64,000 nt of DNA from an uncultured Bacteroidales bacterium (GCA_900316245.1 ONCE01000012.1:1-64000), one strand, 5' to 3'. Positions 25,986-35,713 are shown, counted from the first letter of the stretch. Made by a program: numbers and translations. Notes: a model not told the origin generated them from the sequence alone.

Positions 25986-27281
25986 ATGATCGATCGCTAC
26001 TCTAGAAAAGTGATGCGGGACGTCTGGACCGAAGAGAATAAGTTCGGCGCCTACCTGGAAGTGGAAACCCTCTCCTGCGAAGCCTGGAGCAAACTGGGCG
26101 TGATTCCCGCAGAGGATGTGGAGAAGATCCGCGCCAACGCCCGCTTTGAGGTAAGCCGCATCCGCGAGATTGAAGAGCAGACCCGCCACGATGTGGTGGC
26201 CTTCACCCGTGCCGTGAGCGAGAGCCTGGGTGAGGAGCGCAAGTGGGTTCACTACGGCCTCACCTCCACCGACGTGGTGGACACCGCCAACGGTTACCTG
26301 CTCAAGCAGGCCAACGCCATTCTCCGCAAAGACCTGGAGGAGTTCCTGGAAGTGCTGCGCCGCCGCGCCCTGGAGTTCAAGGCAACTCCCTGCATCGGCC
26401 GCACCCACGGTATCCACGCCGATATCACTTCCTTCGGCCTTAAGTGGGCTCTCTGGTATGAAGAAATGAAGCGCAACATCGAGCGCTTTGACTATGCCGC
26501 CGCCGGTGTCGAGGCCGGTAAGATGAGCGGTGCCGTTGGAAACTTTGCCAACATTCCTCCGTTCATTCAGGACTATGTCTGCGGTAAGTTGGGCATTGCA
26601 TCGGCCAATATCTCTACCCAGGTGCTGCAGCGTGACCGCCACGCCTGCTATGTGGGCACCCTGGCCCTCATTGCTTCCACCTTGGAGCAGATGGCTTTCG
26701 AGGTGCGCAACCTCCAGCGTACGGAAGTCCGCGAGGTGGAAGAGGCTTTCCGCAAGGGCCAAAAGGGTTCCAGCGCTATGCCTCACAAGCGCAATCCCAT
26801 CAGTTCAGAAAATATCGTTGGCTGCGCCCGCGTGATGCGCGGCTATATGGCCACCGCCTACGAGAACGTGGCCCTCTGGCACGAGCGTGACATATCCCAC
26901 TCCAGCACGGAGCGTATCGTTCTTCCTGATGCCACCGAACTCCTGGACTATATGCTCCAGCGTTTCAAGGGCATCCTGGACAACCTGGTGGTGTACCCGG
27001 AGACTATGATGGCCAACATCTACCGCACCCGCGGCGTCATCTTTGCCCAGCGCGTGATGAACGCCCTCATTGCCAAGGGTCTCTCCCGCGAGCAGGCCTA
27101 CGACACCGTTCAGCCCATCGCTATGGATGCCTGGACCAATAATAAGGATTACAAGACCCTCCTGGAGGCATCCGAAGACGTTACAAAGAAATTGTCCAAG
27201 GCAGAGCTGGATGATTGCTTCACCTTGGACTATTATTTCAAGTACGTCGACGAGATTTTCTCTCGCGTGGGTATTGCCTAG
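25986..27281 (+). CDS. purB: Adenylosuccinate lyase
   Basis: Cleaves SAICAR to AICAR and adenylosuccinate to AMP, releasing fumarate. 431 residues with the fumarase/aspartase signature [11 protein letters not shown] and the catalytic His region [10 protein letters not shown]; the general order [11 protein letters not shown]...[14 protein letters not shown] is that of the short, Bacillus-type lyase rather than the ~450-residue type. It is co-transcribed with purC. The TAG stop overlaps the purA stop on the other strand (CTAG at 27278-27281), so the two purine genes collide with no terminator between them. Confidence 0.96.
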   Translation: MIDRYSRKVMRDVWTEENKFGAYLEVETLSCEAWSKLGVIPAEDVEKIRANARFEVSRIREIEEQTRHDVVAFTRAVSESLGEERKWVHYGLTSTDVVDTANGYLLKQANAILRKDLEEFLEVLRRRALEFKATPCIGRTHGIHADITSFGLKWALWYEEMKRNIERFDYAAAGVEAGKMSGAVGNFANIPPFIQDYVCGKLGIASANISTQVLQRDRHACYVGTLALIASTLEQMAFEVRNLQRTEVREVEEAFRKGQKGSSAMPHKRNPISSENIVGCARVMRGYMATAYENVALWHERDISHSSTERIVLPDATELLDYMLQRFKGILDNLVVYPETMMANIYRTRGVIFAQRVMNALIAKGLSREQAYDTVQPIAMDAWTNNKDYKTLLEASEDVTKKLSKAELDDCFTLDYYFKYVDEIFSRVGIA

Positions 27282-28552
27282 TAGCGCACTACGGTAGCAT
27301 CGCGGTCCGGTCCCACGGATACAATCTTGATCCGGCAACCGGTCTCCTTCTCAATATAGGAGATATACTGTTTGAAGGCCTCGGGGAAATCCTCGTAACG
27401 GCGGAGTCCGCTGAGCGAGGTTTTCCATCCGGGGAATTCTTTATATACGGGTTTCACGTGCTCACCGCCGTCGTAAGGGAAGTTGGTGATGGTCTTGCCG
27501 TTCTCTTCGTAAGCCACGGCCACCTTGATGGTGTCAAAGGTGTCCAGCACGTCGGACTTCATCATAATGAGGTCCGTTACGCCGTTCATCATCACGGTAT
27601 ACTTGAGGGCTACCATATCCAGCCAGCCGGTGCGGCGGGGACGGCCCGTGGTGGCGCCAAACTCGTGGCCAATCTGGCGGAGGCGCTCGCCGTCTTCGTC
27701 AAACAGTTCCGTAGGGAAGGGGCCGCTGCCCACGCGGGTGCAGTAGGCCTTGAAGATGCCGTACACGTTGCCTACGCGGGAAGGAGCAATGCCCAGGCCC
27801 GTGCAGACGCCGGCGGTAAGGGTGTTGGAAGAAGTGACAAACGGATACGTTCCAAAGTCGATGTCCAGCAGGGAACCCTGGGCGCCTTCGGCCAGGATGG
27901 GCGTGCCTTTGTCCAGGGCCTCGTTCACATACACCTCGGTGTCGATGAAGGGGAAGCGCTTGAGGGACTCGATGGCGGCCATCCACTGCTTCTCGTACTC
28001 GGTGATGTCGTACTGGAAGTCGTACTGGGCCAGCAGACCCTGGTGCTTTTTCTTGAGGGCGTTGTACTTGTCCACAAATTCCGGGGTCAGGATGTCGCCC
28101 ACGCGCAGACCGTTTCGGCCCGTCTTGTCCATATAGGTGGGGCCGATGCCCTTGAGGGTGGAACCAATCTTGGACTTGCCCTTGGCGGCTTCGCTGGCGG
28201 CGTCCAGCATACGGTGGGTGGGAAGGATGAGGTGGGCACGCTTGGAGATGACCAGCTTGTCGGTGATGCTTCCCGCCATCTTCTCGATGGCTTCGATCTC
28301 TTCCAGCAGAATCACGGGGTCAATGACCACGCCGTTGCCAATCACGTTCACCGTTCCTTTGCGGAAAATGCCGGAAGGAACCGTGTGAAGCACAAAGTGG
28401 TCACCGCCGAAGACCAGGGAGTGGCCGGCGTTGGGGCCACCCTGGAAGCGGGTCACCATCTTGTAGGCGGGCGTGAGCACGTCCACTACTTTGCCTTTTC
28501 CCTCGTCTCCCCACTGGAGTCCGAGCACTACATCTAACTTGTTCTTTTCCAT
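27278..28552 (-). CDS. purA: Adenylosuccinate synthetase
   Basis: GTP-dependent ligation of aspartate to IMP, the first step from IMP to AMP. 424 residues with [11 protein letters not shown] (P-loop and catalytic Asp), [22 protein letters not shown] and the base-binding [13 protein letters not shown]. It is preceded by glnN with a 22-base gap and probably lies at the end of the carAB-glnN-purA transcript. It meets purB tail to tail with overlapping stops; PurB uses its product. Confidence 0.96.
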   Translation of the reverse strand: MEKNKLDVVLGLQWGDEGKGKVVDVLTPAYKMVTRFQGGPNAGHSLVFGGDHFVLHTVPSGIFRKGTVNVIGNGVVIDPVILLEEIEAIEKMAGSITDKLVISKRAHLILPTHRMLDAASEAAKGKSKIGSTLKGIGPTYMDKTGRNGLRVGDILTPEFVDKYNALKKKHQGLLAQYDFQYDITEYEKQWMAAIESLKRFPFIDTEVYVNEALDKGTPILAEGAQGSLLDIDFGTYPFVTSSNTLTAGVCTGLGIAPSRVGNVYGIFKAYCTRVGSGPFPTELFDEDGERLRQIGHEFGATTGRPRRTGWLDMVALKYTVMMNGVTDLIMMKSDVLDTFDTIKVAVAYEENGKTITNFPYDGGEHVKPVYKEFPGWKTSLSGLRRYEDFPEAFKQYISYIEKETGCRIKIVSVGPDRDATVVRY

Positions 28553-28574
28553 TATGGTTTAAGGTTTAATTGTC

Positions 28575-30761
28575 TTAGTTGATGAACAGGAGTTCGCGAT
28601 ACTTGGGCAGCGGCCAGAGGTCGTTGTCCACAATCTCTTCCAGTTTGTCAATGGGCCGGCGGATGGCTTCCAGGCGCTCTGCGATGGCGTAGTAGGCGGT
28701 GGCCTTCTCATACTCGTTCTCCAGAACGTTGGCGGCCTTGCGGGCCTCTACCATCTCGTCCACCTTGGTGGTAATCTCAGATACCAGCGAGGAGATGTTG
28801 CGTACCAGATCCAGGGCCACTTTGGCCTGGGCTTCGTAGGTTTCGGGGCACACATCCTTCATCAGCTTCACGTTGTTCAGGAGCTTGGTCTGGTAGGCCA
28901 GGGCGGCGGGGATGATATGGTTGGTGGCCATACGTCCCATTACGCGGGCCTCAATCTGGATCTTCTTTGTGTACATCTCCCACTTCACCTCGTTGCGGGC
29001 CTGCAGTTCCTTGAGGTTGTAGATGCCCAGGGAAGTGAAGAGTTCCACGGACTCGGGCTTGGTGAAGGCCTTGAACATCTCGGGAACGCGGGTTTCGGTA
29101 TCCAGGCCGCGGCGGGCGGCTTCCTTCTTCCATTCTTCGGAGTAGCCGTTGCCATCGAAGCAAACCTTGTCAATGACGGAACGGATGATGGGCTTGAGCA
29201 CATCCATTGCAGCCACGTCCAGCGGCTTTCCGGCGGCCAGCTCCTTGTCCAGGGCGGCCTTGAACTCGATGAGCTGCTGGGCCACGGCGGCGTTGAGCAC
29301 GGTCATAGCACCGGCGCAGTTGGAGCTGGAGCCCACGGCGCGGAACTCGAAACGGTTACCGGTGAAGGCGAAGGGAGAGGTGCGGTTGCGGTCCGTATTG
29401 TCCAGGAAAATCTGGGGGATTTCCACAATGCCCACGGAAGCGCCCTTCTTGCCGGCAATCTCGATGGGAGTGCCGGAGGGAACTTCCAGCAGTTTGTGCA
29501 GCACCTCGGTCATAGCCTGACCCAGGAAGGCCGATACGATTGCGGGCGGAGCCTCGTTGGCACCCAGACGGTGGGCGTTGGTGGCGCTGGCGATGCTGGC
29601 CTTGAGCAGTGCGTTGTGGCGCTGCACGGCGGCAAGTACGTTTACAAAGAAGATGATGAACTGCAGGTTGCTCTTGGCGTCCTTGCCGGGAGCCATCAGG
29701 AGGGTGCCGGTATCGGTACCCAGCGACCAGTTGTTGTGCTTGCCGGAACCGTTGATGCCGGCGAAGGGTTTCTCGTGAAGAAGGACCACAAAACCGTGTT
29801 TCCGGGCTACGCGGTTCATGGTGTTCATAATCATCTGGTTCTGGTCGTTGGAGAGGTTGCACTCGCCAAAGATGGGAGCAAACTCAAACTGGTTGGGAGC
29901 AACCTCATTGTGACGGGTCTTGAGCGGAATGCCCAGTTTGTAGCCTTCGAACTCCAGGTCCCGCATAAAGGCGGCCACACGGGTGGGGATGGCACCGAAG
30001 TAATGGTCGTCCAACTGCTGGTTCTTGGAGGAGGCGTGGCCCATCAGCGTGCGGCCGGTAAGCATCAGGTCCGGACGGGCGGCGTAGAGGTCTTCGTCTA
30101 CCAGGAAGTATTCCTGTTCCCAGCCCAGGTAGGAAATCACTTTCTTGACCCTGGGGTTGAAGAGCTTGCAAATGGGAACGGCGGCGTCGGAAACGGCTTT
30201 GAGGGCCTTCTTGAGCGGAGCCTTGTAGTCCAGGGCTTCTCCGGTATAGGAGATGAAGATGGTGGGGATGCACAGGGTGTCGTCCTGGATGAAGACCGGG
30301 GAGGTGGGGTCCCAGGCGGTGTAGCCGCGGGCCTCGAAGGTGGCGCGGAGACCGCCGCTGGGGAAGGACGATGCATCCGGTTCCTGCTGGATGAGGGCCT
30401 TGCCGTTGAAGGATTCAATCATACCGCCCTTGCGGTCGTACTCCATCAGGGAGTCGTGCTTCTCGGCAGTTACTTCCGTCAGGGGCTGGAACCAGTGGGT
30501 GATGTGCGTCACGCCGTGGCTCAGGGCCCATTCCTTCATACCGTCGGCCACCTCGTCTGCAATGGACAAATCCAGAGGGGTGCCGTTGTCGATGCAGTCC
30601 ACCAGGGCCTCGTAAACCTTGATATCCAGGTACTTGCGCATCATTTCGCGGTTGAACACCAGTTCGCCGAAATACTTGGACGGCAGGCTGGCGGGAGCCA
30701 CTACTTCCAGTGCTCTTTTCTTGAAGGCGTCTTGAACGACGTCAAATCTAAGTTTGCTCAT
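28575..30761 (-). CDS. glnN: Glutamine synthetase type III
   Basis: Makes glutamine from glutamate, ammonia and ATP. 728 residues is the size of the GSIII (GlnN) type, common in Bacteroidota, against ~470 for GSI. Seen: KYFGELVFNREMMRKYL at the N-terminus, the active-site stretch KTRHNEVAPNQFEFAPIFGE, GINGSGKHNNWSLGTDTG, and NRTSPFAFTGNRFEFRAVGS. It lies 24 bases after carAB and 22 before purA; carbamoyl-phosphate synthetase uses the glutamine it makes. No separate promoter is visible, so it likely shares the pyrimidine-controlled leader of carAB, at least in part. Confidence 0.95.
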   Translation of the reverse strand: MSKLRFDVVQDAFKKRALEVVAPASLPSKYFGELVFNREMMRKYLDIKVYEALVDCIDNGTPLDLSIADEVADGMKEWALSHGVTHITHWFQPLTEVTAEKHDSLMEYDRKGGMIESFNGKALIQQEPDASSFPSGGLRATFEARGYTAWDPTSPVFIQDDTLCIPTIFISYTGEALDYKAPLKKALKAVSDAAVPICKLFNPRVKKVISYLGWEQEYFLVDEDLYAARPDLMLTGRTLMGHASSKNQQLDDHYFGAIPTRVAAFMRDLEFEGYKLGIPLKTRHNEVAPNQFEFAPIFGECNLSNDQNQMIMNTMNRVARKHGFVVLLHEKPFAGINGSGKHNNWSLGTDTGTLLMAPGKDAKSNLQFIIFFVNVLAAVQRHNALLKASIASATNAHRLGANEAPPAIVSAFLGQAMTEVLHKLLEVPSGTPIEIAGKKGASVGIVEIPQIFLDNTDRNRTSPFAFTGNRFEFRAVGSSSNCAGAMTVLNAAVAQQLIEFKAALDKELAAGKPLDVAAMDVLKPIIRSVIDKVCFDGNGYSEEWKKEAARRGLDTETRVPEMFKAFTKPESVELFTSLGIYNLKELQARNEVKWEMYTKKIQIEARVMGRMATNHIIPAALAYQTKLLNNVKLMKDVCPETYEAQAKVALDLVRNISSLVSEITTKVDEMVEARKAANVLENEYEKATAYYAIAERLEAIRRPIDKLEEIVDNDLWPLPKYRELLFIN

Positions 30762-30785
30762 ATACTTGGTTGTTGTGTCTGTCTA

Positions 30786-33700
30786 TTAAGCGAATTCGTC
30801 CCAGCTCTTGATGGGAATGCTGTCAATGTCCACGGTGCAGAAGGCCGATATGAAGGCAATGGCCAGGCGGGCATTGGTCACCAGCGGGATGTTGAGGTCG
30901 ATGGCTGCGCGGCGGATCTTGTAGCCGTTGGACAGTTCGCGAGGGGTGAGGTCCTTGGGGATGTTCACCACCAGGTCAATCTCTTTGCGGTGCAGCAGAT
31001 CCAGGGCCTGCGGCTCCTTGTCGGGCTCGCTGGGCCAGTGGACGAGGGTGTTGGGAACGCCGTTCTCCGTGAGGTAGCGGGAGGTGCCGCCGGTGGCGAA
31101 CAGCTTGTAGCCGTGGTTCACCAGCATACGGGCGGCCGGGAGCATATCGGCCTTCTGTCTGGGCGTACCCGTAGACAGGAGGATGTTCTGCTTGGGTACC
31201 CGGTAACCTACCGAGAGCATCGACTCCAGGATGGCGGTGGGCACATCGTCTCCGATGCAGCCTACCTCGCCGGTAGAGGCCATATCCACACCCAGCACGG
31301 GGTCGGCCTTCTGGAGGCGGTTGAAGGAGAACTGGGAAGCCTTGATGCCCACGCAGTCCAGGTCGAAGAGGTCCTTGGACGGAGGCGTCACTTTCTCTCC
31401 CAGCATAATCTTGGTGGCCAGTTCTACGAGGTTGATCTTGAGCACCTTGCTCACGAACGGGAAACTGCGGCTGGCGCGCAGGTTGCACTCGATTACCTTC
31501 ACATCGTTCTCCTTGGCCAGGTATTGGATGTTGAAGGGACCGGAGATGTGCAGGCCGGCGGCAATCTGGCGGCTGATGCGCTTGATGCGGCGCACGGTCT
31601 CCACGTACAGTTTTTGCGGCGGGAACTGGATGGTGGCGTCACCGGAGTGGACTCCGGCAAACTCCACGTGCTCGCCAATGGCGTAGGCTATGATCTGACC
31701 GTGGTCGGCCACGGCGTCGAATTCAATTTCCTTGGCGTTTTCAATGAAGCGGCTCACTACCACGGGGTGCTCCTGGGAGACCGTGGCGGCCAGCTGCAGG
31801 AAGCGCTCCAGCTCTTCCTGGTTGGAACAAATGTTCATCGCTGCGCCGGAGAGCACATAGGAAGGTCTCACCAGTACCGGGAAGCCCACGCGGCCAATGA
31901 ACTGGTCAATATCGGCCTGGGAGGTGAGTTCGCCCCATTCGGGCTGGTCCACGCCCAGACCATCCAGCATAGCGGAGAACTTCTTGCGGTCTTCGGCCCG
32001 GTCAATGTCTTCGGCCGATGTACCCATCAGGCGGATGCCCCGGTTGGCCAGCTTCACGGCCAGGTTGTTGGGGATCTGTCCGCCGGTGGAAACCACCACG
32101 CCCTTGGGCGATTCCATAGCCACCACATCCAGGACGCGCTCGAAGGAGAGTTCGTCAAAGTACAGGCGGTCGGTTACGTCGTAGTCCGTGGAAACGGTTT
32201 CCGGGTTGTAGTTGACCACTACGCTGCGGTAGCCGTGGTTGCGGATGGTCTTGACGGCCTGCACGCAGCACCAGTCAAACTCCACGGAGGAACCGATGCG
32301 GTAGGCGCCGGAACCCAGCACCACCACGCCTTCGCGGCTGTCCTCGCTGCCGGGAGCCACATCGTGCTCCGTGGCCTGGTAGGTCATATAGAGGTAGTTG
32401 GTCTCGGCGGGGAATTCGCCGGCCAGGGTGTCAATCTGCTTGACATAGGGGACGATGCCCAGGGACTCGCGGCGGGCGCGGACGGCCAGGCCTTCCGGCT
32501 TGCCATCCTTGCCGGCGGTGGCGCGGGCAATCTGGAAATCGGAGAAGCCGTATACCTTGGCGCGGCGCAGGAGGTCGGCCGGGAGGCTCTCCACGCTGTA
32601 CCCCTGGAGCTGCTGATCCAGATGGATGATGTTGAGCAGCTTCAGGAGGAACCAGCGATCTATCTTTGTAAGTTCGTGTATCCGTTCCACGGTATAACCC
32701 TGGTGCATAGCCTCGCAGATGGCGAAGATGCGCATATCGGTGGGTTCGCGGAGGGCCTTGTCCAGGTCCTGGAAGGGGAGGGGACGGTTCTCTACGAAGC
32801 CGTGCATACCCTGACCTATCATACGCAGGCCCTTCTGGATGGCCTCCTCGAAGGTACGGCCGATGGACATTACCTCACCCACGGACTTCATACTGGAACC
32901 AATCTCACGGTCTACGCCGTGGAATTTGCCCAGGTCCCAGCGGGGAATTTTGCAAACCACGTAGTCCAGGGCGGGCTCAAAGTAGGCCGATGTGGTCTGG
33001 GTTACGCTATTGCGGAGGTCGAACAGACCCTTGCCCAGGCCCAGCTTGGCGGCAATGAAGGCCAGGGGATAGCCGGTGGCCTTGGAAGCCAGGGCCGAAG
33101 AGCGGCTCAGACGGGCGTTCACCTCAATGACGCGGTAGTCCTCCGAGTTGGGGTCGAAGGCATACTGCACGTTGCACTCGCCCACGATACCCAGGTGGCG
33201 CACAATCTTGATGGCCAGGCAGCGGAGGAAGTGGTATTCCTCGTTGGAGAGGGTCTGGGAGGGAGCAATCACAATACTTTCACCCGTGTGGATGCCCAGC
33301 GGGTCAAAGTTTTCCATATTACAGACGGTGATGCAGTTGTCGTAGGCATCCCGCACCACTTCGTATTCAATTTCTTTCCAGCCCTTCAAGCTCTTCTCCA
33401 CCAGCACCTGGGGAGAGAAGGAGAAGGACTTTTCGGCCAGCTTCAGAAGCTGGGCTTCGTCGTCGCAGAAGCCGGATCCCAGACCGCCCAGGGCAAAGGC
33501 CGAGCGAAGGATCACGGGATAGCCCAGTTCGGCCGCAGCCTTCTTGGCTTCTTCTATGGAGGAGCAGGCTACGCTGCTGATGGTCTTGACGTCAATCTCA
33601 TCCAGTTTCTCTACAAAGAGTTCGCGGTCTTCCGTGTCGATGATGGTCTGGACGGGCGTTCCCAGCACCTGCACGCCGTAGCGCTCCAGCACGCCGCTCT

Positions 33701-35174
33701 TGTAGAGCTGGATGCCGCAGTTGAGGGCCGTCTGGCCGCCGAAGGAGAGGAAGATGCCGTCCGGACGCTCCTTGCGGATGACTTTTTCTACAAAGTCGGG
33801 CGTTACGGGCAGGAAGTAAATCTTGTCGGCAATGCCTTCGCTGGTCTGCACGGTGGCAATGTTGGGGTTGATCAGGACGGTCCGGATGCCTTCTTCGCGA
33901 AGGGCCTTGAGGGCCTGGGAGCCGGAGTAGTCAAACTCACCGGCCTCGCCAATCTTGAGGGCACCGGAACCCAGTACCAGCACGGTGGAGATGGCCTTCT
34001 TGGGCTGGGTCTGCGGAATGGCCTTCTGCAGGTGGCCGCTGATGGGAGCGCGACCGTCCGAGAGGGGCTGCTCCATCAGGTCTGCAAAGCGGTCGAAGAG
34101 GACCTCGGTATCCAGCGGGCCGCCGTTGGCTTCCGGGTGGAACTGGACGGAGAACCAGGGCATAGACTCGTGTTCCATACCTTCGTTGGAACCGTCGTTC
34201 ATATTGACCAGCAGGGGCCTCCAGCCTTCCGGGAGGGAGTCGTTGGCAATGGCGTAACCGTGGTTCTGGCTGGTGATGAAGCACTCGGTGGTGCCGTTCA
34301 GGCGCACCGGCTGGTTGTGGCCGCGGTGGCCGTATTTGAGTTTATAGACGCGGGCGCCGGCGGCGATGCCCAGGAGCTGGTTGCCCAGGCAGATGCCCAT
34401 AATGGGCTTTACCGGGCGGCCTTCCTTGGTGGCCTTCAGGCCATCGGCCAGTACTTTTCTCAGGATGTCCACGGCTTCCTTGCACTGCTCGGGGTTGCCC
34501 GGGCCGTTGCTCAGGAACAGGCCGTCGTATTCCATATTGGTATAGTCGTAGTTCCACGGGACGCGGATGACTTCCAGGTTTCTGGACAGGAGGCAGCGGA
34601 TGATATTGTATTTGCAGCCGCAGTCTACCAGCACCACCTTCTTGCGAGGGGTCTGGGCCGGGAGGTAGTGGATGACCTCGCGGCAGGAGACTTCGGCCAC
34701 GAAGTTGTGGTCTTCGTACGTGTCGGTTCCGGCTTCTTCGGCCTGTCCTTCCATCACGATGCGTCCGCGCATCACGCCCTTTTCGCGGAGGGCCTTGGTG
34801 AGGGCGCGGGTGTCAATGCCGGTGATGGCGGGGATGTCTTCCCGCTTGAGCCAAGCTTCCAGGTTCTCTTCTGCGTTCCAGTGGCTGTAGGCGCTGCTGT
34901 AATCGGCCACTACCAAAGCGCGGGCGTAGATGTGACTGCCCTCGAAGTTCTCTTCCAGGCCGCCTTCTTCCTTGCCGTGCGGCGGTACGCCGTAGTTGCC
35001 GATGAGCGGGAAAGTGGACACCAGGATCTGACCGGCGTAAGAAGGGTCAGTCAGGCTTTCCGGGTAGCCGGTCATAGCCGTGTTGAACACCACTTCTCCG
35101 GAGGTGTTCCGGAGGCTTCCAAATGCGGTCCCTTCGTAGCGGGAGCCGTCTTCCAATATCAAGGATGCTTTCAT
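30786..35174 (-). CDS. carAB: Fused carbamoyl-phosphate synthetase (small + large subunit)
   Basis: One 1462-residue chain with both subunits in CarA-CarB order; separate bacterial subunits total about 1455. Residues ~1-375: glutaminase with Cys in GICLGNQLLG and His in SVQFHPEA. Linker ~375-395. Then the two ATP-grasp halves (VLVLGSGALKIGEAGEFDYS near 397 and VVVLGSGAYRIGSSVEFDW near 940), and a C-terminal regulatory MGS domain (ILLSTGTPRQKADMLPAAR onward). It makes carbamoyl phosphate for pyrimidines and arginine. The frame continues without a stop through the junction, so it is a true fusion, as in animal CPS1/CAD. The ATG at 35174 is chosen over an upstream TTG that lies inside the attenuator's T tract. 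It is controlled by the leader described separately. Confidence 0.95.
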   Translation of the reverse strand: MKASLILEDGSRYEGTAFGSLRNTSGEVVFNTAMTGYPESLTDPSYAGQILVSTFPLIGNYGVPPHGKEEGGLEENFEGSHIYARALVVADYSSAYSHWNAEENLEAWLKREDIPAITGIDTRALTKALREKGVMRGRIVMEGQAEEAGTDTYEDHNFVAEVSCREVIHYLPAQTPRKKVVLVDCGCKYNIIRCLLSRNLEVIRVPWNYDYTNMEYDGLFLSNGPGNPEQCKEAVDILRKVLADGLKATKEGRPVKPIMGICLGNQLLGIAAGARVYKLKYGHRGHNQPVRLNGTTECFITSQNHGYAIANDSLPEGWRPLLVNMNDGSNEGMEHESMPWFSVQFHPEANGGPLDTEVLFDRFADLMEQPLSDGRAPISGHLQKAIPQTQPKKAISTVLVLGSGALKIGEAGEFDYSGSQALKALREEGIRTVLINPNIATVQTSEGIADKIYFLPVTPDFVEKVIRKERPDGIFLSFGGQTALNCGIQLYKSGVLERYGVQVLGTPVQTIIDTEDRELFVEKLDEIDVKTISSVACSSIEEAKKAAAELGYPVILRSAFALGGLGSGFCDDEAQLLKLAEKSFSFSPQVLVEKSLKGWKEIEYEVVRDAYDNCITVCNMENFDPLGIHTGESIVIAPSQTLSNEEYHFLRCLAIKIVRHLGIVGECNVQYAFDPNSEDYRVIEVNARLSRSSALASKATGYPLAFIAAKLGLGKGLFDLRNSVTQTTSAYFEPALDYVVCKIPRWDLGKFHGVDREIGSSMKSVGEVMSIGRTFEEAIQKGLRMIGQGMHGFVENRPLPFQDLDKALREPTDMRIFAICEAMHQGYTVERIHELTKIDRWFLLKLLNIIHLDQQLQGYSVESLPADLLRRAKVYGFSDFQIARATAGKDGKPEGLAVRARRESLGIVPYVKQIDTLAGEFPAETNYLYMTYQATEHDVAPGSEDSREGVVVLGSGAYRIGSSVEFDWCCVQAVKTIRNHGYRSVVVNYNPETVSTDYDVTDRLYFDELSFERVLDVVAMESPKGVVVSTGGQIPNNLAVKLANRGIRLMGTSAEDIDRAEDRKKFSAMLDGLGVDQPEWGELTSQADIDQFIGRVGFPVLVRPSYVLSGAAMNICSNQEELERFLQLAATVSQEHPVVVSRFIENAKEIEFDAVADHGQIIAYAIGEHVEFAGVHSGDATIQFPPQKLYVETVRRIKRISRQIAAGLHISGPFNIQYLAKENDVKVIECNLRASRSFPFVSKVLKINLVELATKIMLGEKVTPPSKDLFDLDCVGIKASQFSFNRLQKADPVLGVDMASTGEVGCIGDDVPTAILESMLSVGYRVPKQNILLSTGTPRQKADMLPAARMLVNHGYKLFATGGTSRYLTENGVPNTLVHWPSEPDKEPQALDLLHRKEIDLVVNIPKDLTPRELSNGYKIRRAAIDLNIPLVTNARLAIAFISAFCTVDIDSIPIKSWDEFA

Positions 35175-35302
35175 ACGCAAAAAAAGCCGGTTCCTCCAAC
35201 GGGGAGAACCGGTAAACTGTAGAGTATAATAGCTGTCAGTGCAACAATGCCCAGCCGGGTGGACACAAGGACGCTAAAGGGTATCTTTGTTACACTACTC
35301 AC
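35171..35302 (-). CDS. Putative pyrL-like leader ORF of carAB
   Basis: An uninterrupted 43-codon frame runs from a GTG at 35302 through the attenuator hairpin and ends in a TGA that overlaps the carAB ATG (ATGA). Its last residues are GGTGFFCV, encoded by the hairpin's right arm and T tract. E. coli PyrL (44 residues) ends in the similar GAFFCPGVRR over the pyrBI attenuator. The GTG coincides with the expected transcription start, so a leaderless start or a later GTG (codon 13) is needed; translation is unproven. The size and position match makes chance less likely but not excluded. Confidence 0.4.
   Translation of the reverse strand: MSSVTKIPFSVLVSTRLGIVALTAIILYSLPVLPVGGTGFFCV
35179..35212 (-). 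promoter_or_regulatory. Intrinsic-terminator attenuator just before carAB
   Basis: On the minus strand, CCGGTTCTCC pairs with GGAGGAACCGG (10 bp, one bulged G, 5-base loop), followed by C and seven T, ending 4 bases before the ATG. A terminator placed between a promoter (35309-35316) and its gene can only act as an attenuator. With the leader ORF it resembles UTP-sensing attenuation of pyrBI; a PyrR-like or riboswitch mode cannot be excluded. Confidence 0.75.
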
Positions 35303-35308
35303 GGGATG

Positions 35309-35316
35309 CAAAGTTA
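35309..35316 (-). promoter_or_regulatory. -7 box of carAB
   Basis: Minus strand TAACTTTG. The start of transcription would be near 35302, giving a leader of about 128 bases before the carAB ATG. There is no clear TTTG at -33, and an A-rich stretch lies upstream. Confidence 0.6.
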
Positions 35317-35337
35317 GTGAAAAAAATTAAAAAAAAG

Positions 35338-35371
35338 AAAAAGGAGACCCAAATTTTGAGTCTCCTTTTTT
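35338..35371 (-). terminator. Terminator of rpmE2
   Basis: AAAAAGGAGAC and GTCTCCTTTTT form an 11-bp stem with an 11-base loop, with T-rich ends on both strands. It lies 21 bases after the L31 stop and just upstream of the carAB promoter. Confidence 0.85.
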
Positions 35372-35391
35372 CAACCTTTGGGTCGCAAAAC

Positions 35392-35643
35392 TTACTTTTT
35401 GCGGCTCTTGTATCTCTGATAGAACATATCCACACGGCCGGCGGTGTCCACAAGCTTCACCTTGCCCGTGTAGAACGGGTGGGAAGTGTTGGAAATTTCC
35501 AGCTTCACCAGCGGGTACTCAACGCCCTCGACAGTGAGGGTCTCCTTGGAAGGAGCGCAGCTGCGAGTCACGAAGACGGTGTCATTGGACATATCCTTGA
35601 AAGCTACAAGACGGTAGGTTTCGGGATGAATTCCTTTCTTCAT
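35392..35643 (-). CDS. rpmE2: 50S ribosomal protein L31 type B
   Basis: 83 residues, the length of type B L31. Starts MKKGIHPETYRLVAFKDMS, contains SNTSHPFYTGK and ends DMFYQRYKSRKK. It lacks the zinc-binding cysteine pairs of the other L31 type; the single Cys (RSCAPS) is not a zinc site. It is a single-gene unit with a full promoter upstream (35692-35713) and a strong terminator downstream. Confidence 0.97.
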   Translation of the reverse strand: MKKGIHPETYRLVAFKDMSNDTVFVTRSCAPSKETLTVEGVEYPLVKLEISNTSHPFYTGKVKLVDTAGRVDMFYQRYKSRKK

Positions 35644-35691
35644 TTTACGTAAAAAATATAATTGTTAACAATTTTGGACCGCAAAGATAGG

Positions 35692-35713
35692 AATAGTTTA
35701 CGGGATTTCCAAA
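35692..35713 (-). promoter_or_regulatory. Promoter -7 and -33 boxes of rpmE2 (partial span shown)
   Basis: Minus strand: TTTG (plus CAAA at 35710-35713) and TATCTTTG (plus CAAAGATA at 35692-35699). The spacer between the boxes is short in these coordinates (10 bases), so the pairing is not ideal; the -7 box itself is a perfect consensus. It overlaps the end of the namZ gene's neighbourhood. Confidence 0.6.

Noticed and set aside
18849-26786. Other long antisense frames (18849-20216, 20363-22384, 24966-26786)
   Set aside because: Each mirrors a well-supported gene and its translation is a low-complexity Gly/His/Val-rich sequence without motifs.
35175-35180. TTG start for carAB two codons upstream of the ATG
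   Set aside because: It falls inside the attenuator T tract and the ATG is the usual start.
28917-35222. A 2101-codon open frame on the plus strand
   Set aside because: It lies wholly antisense to carAB and glnN, which have clear catalytic motifs. The antisense frame stays open because the sense genes avoid TTA, CTA and TCA codons.
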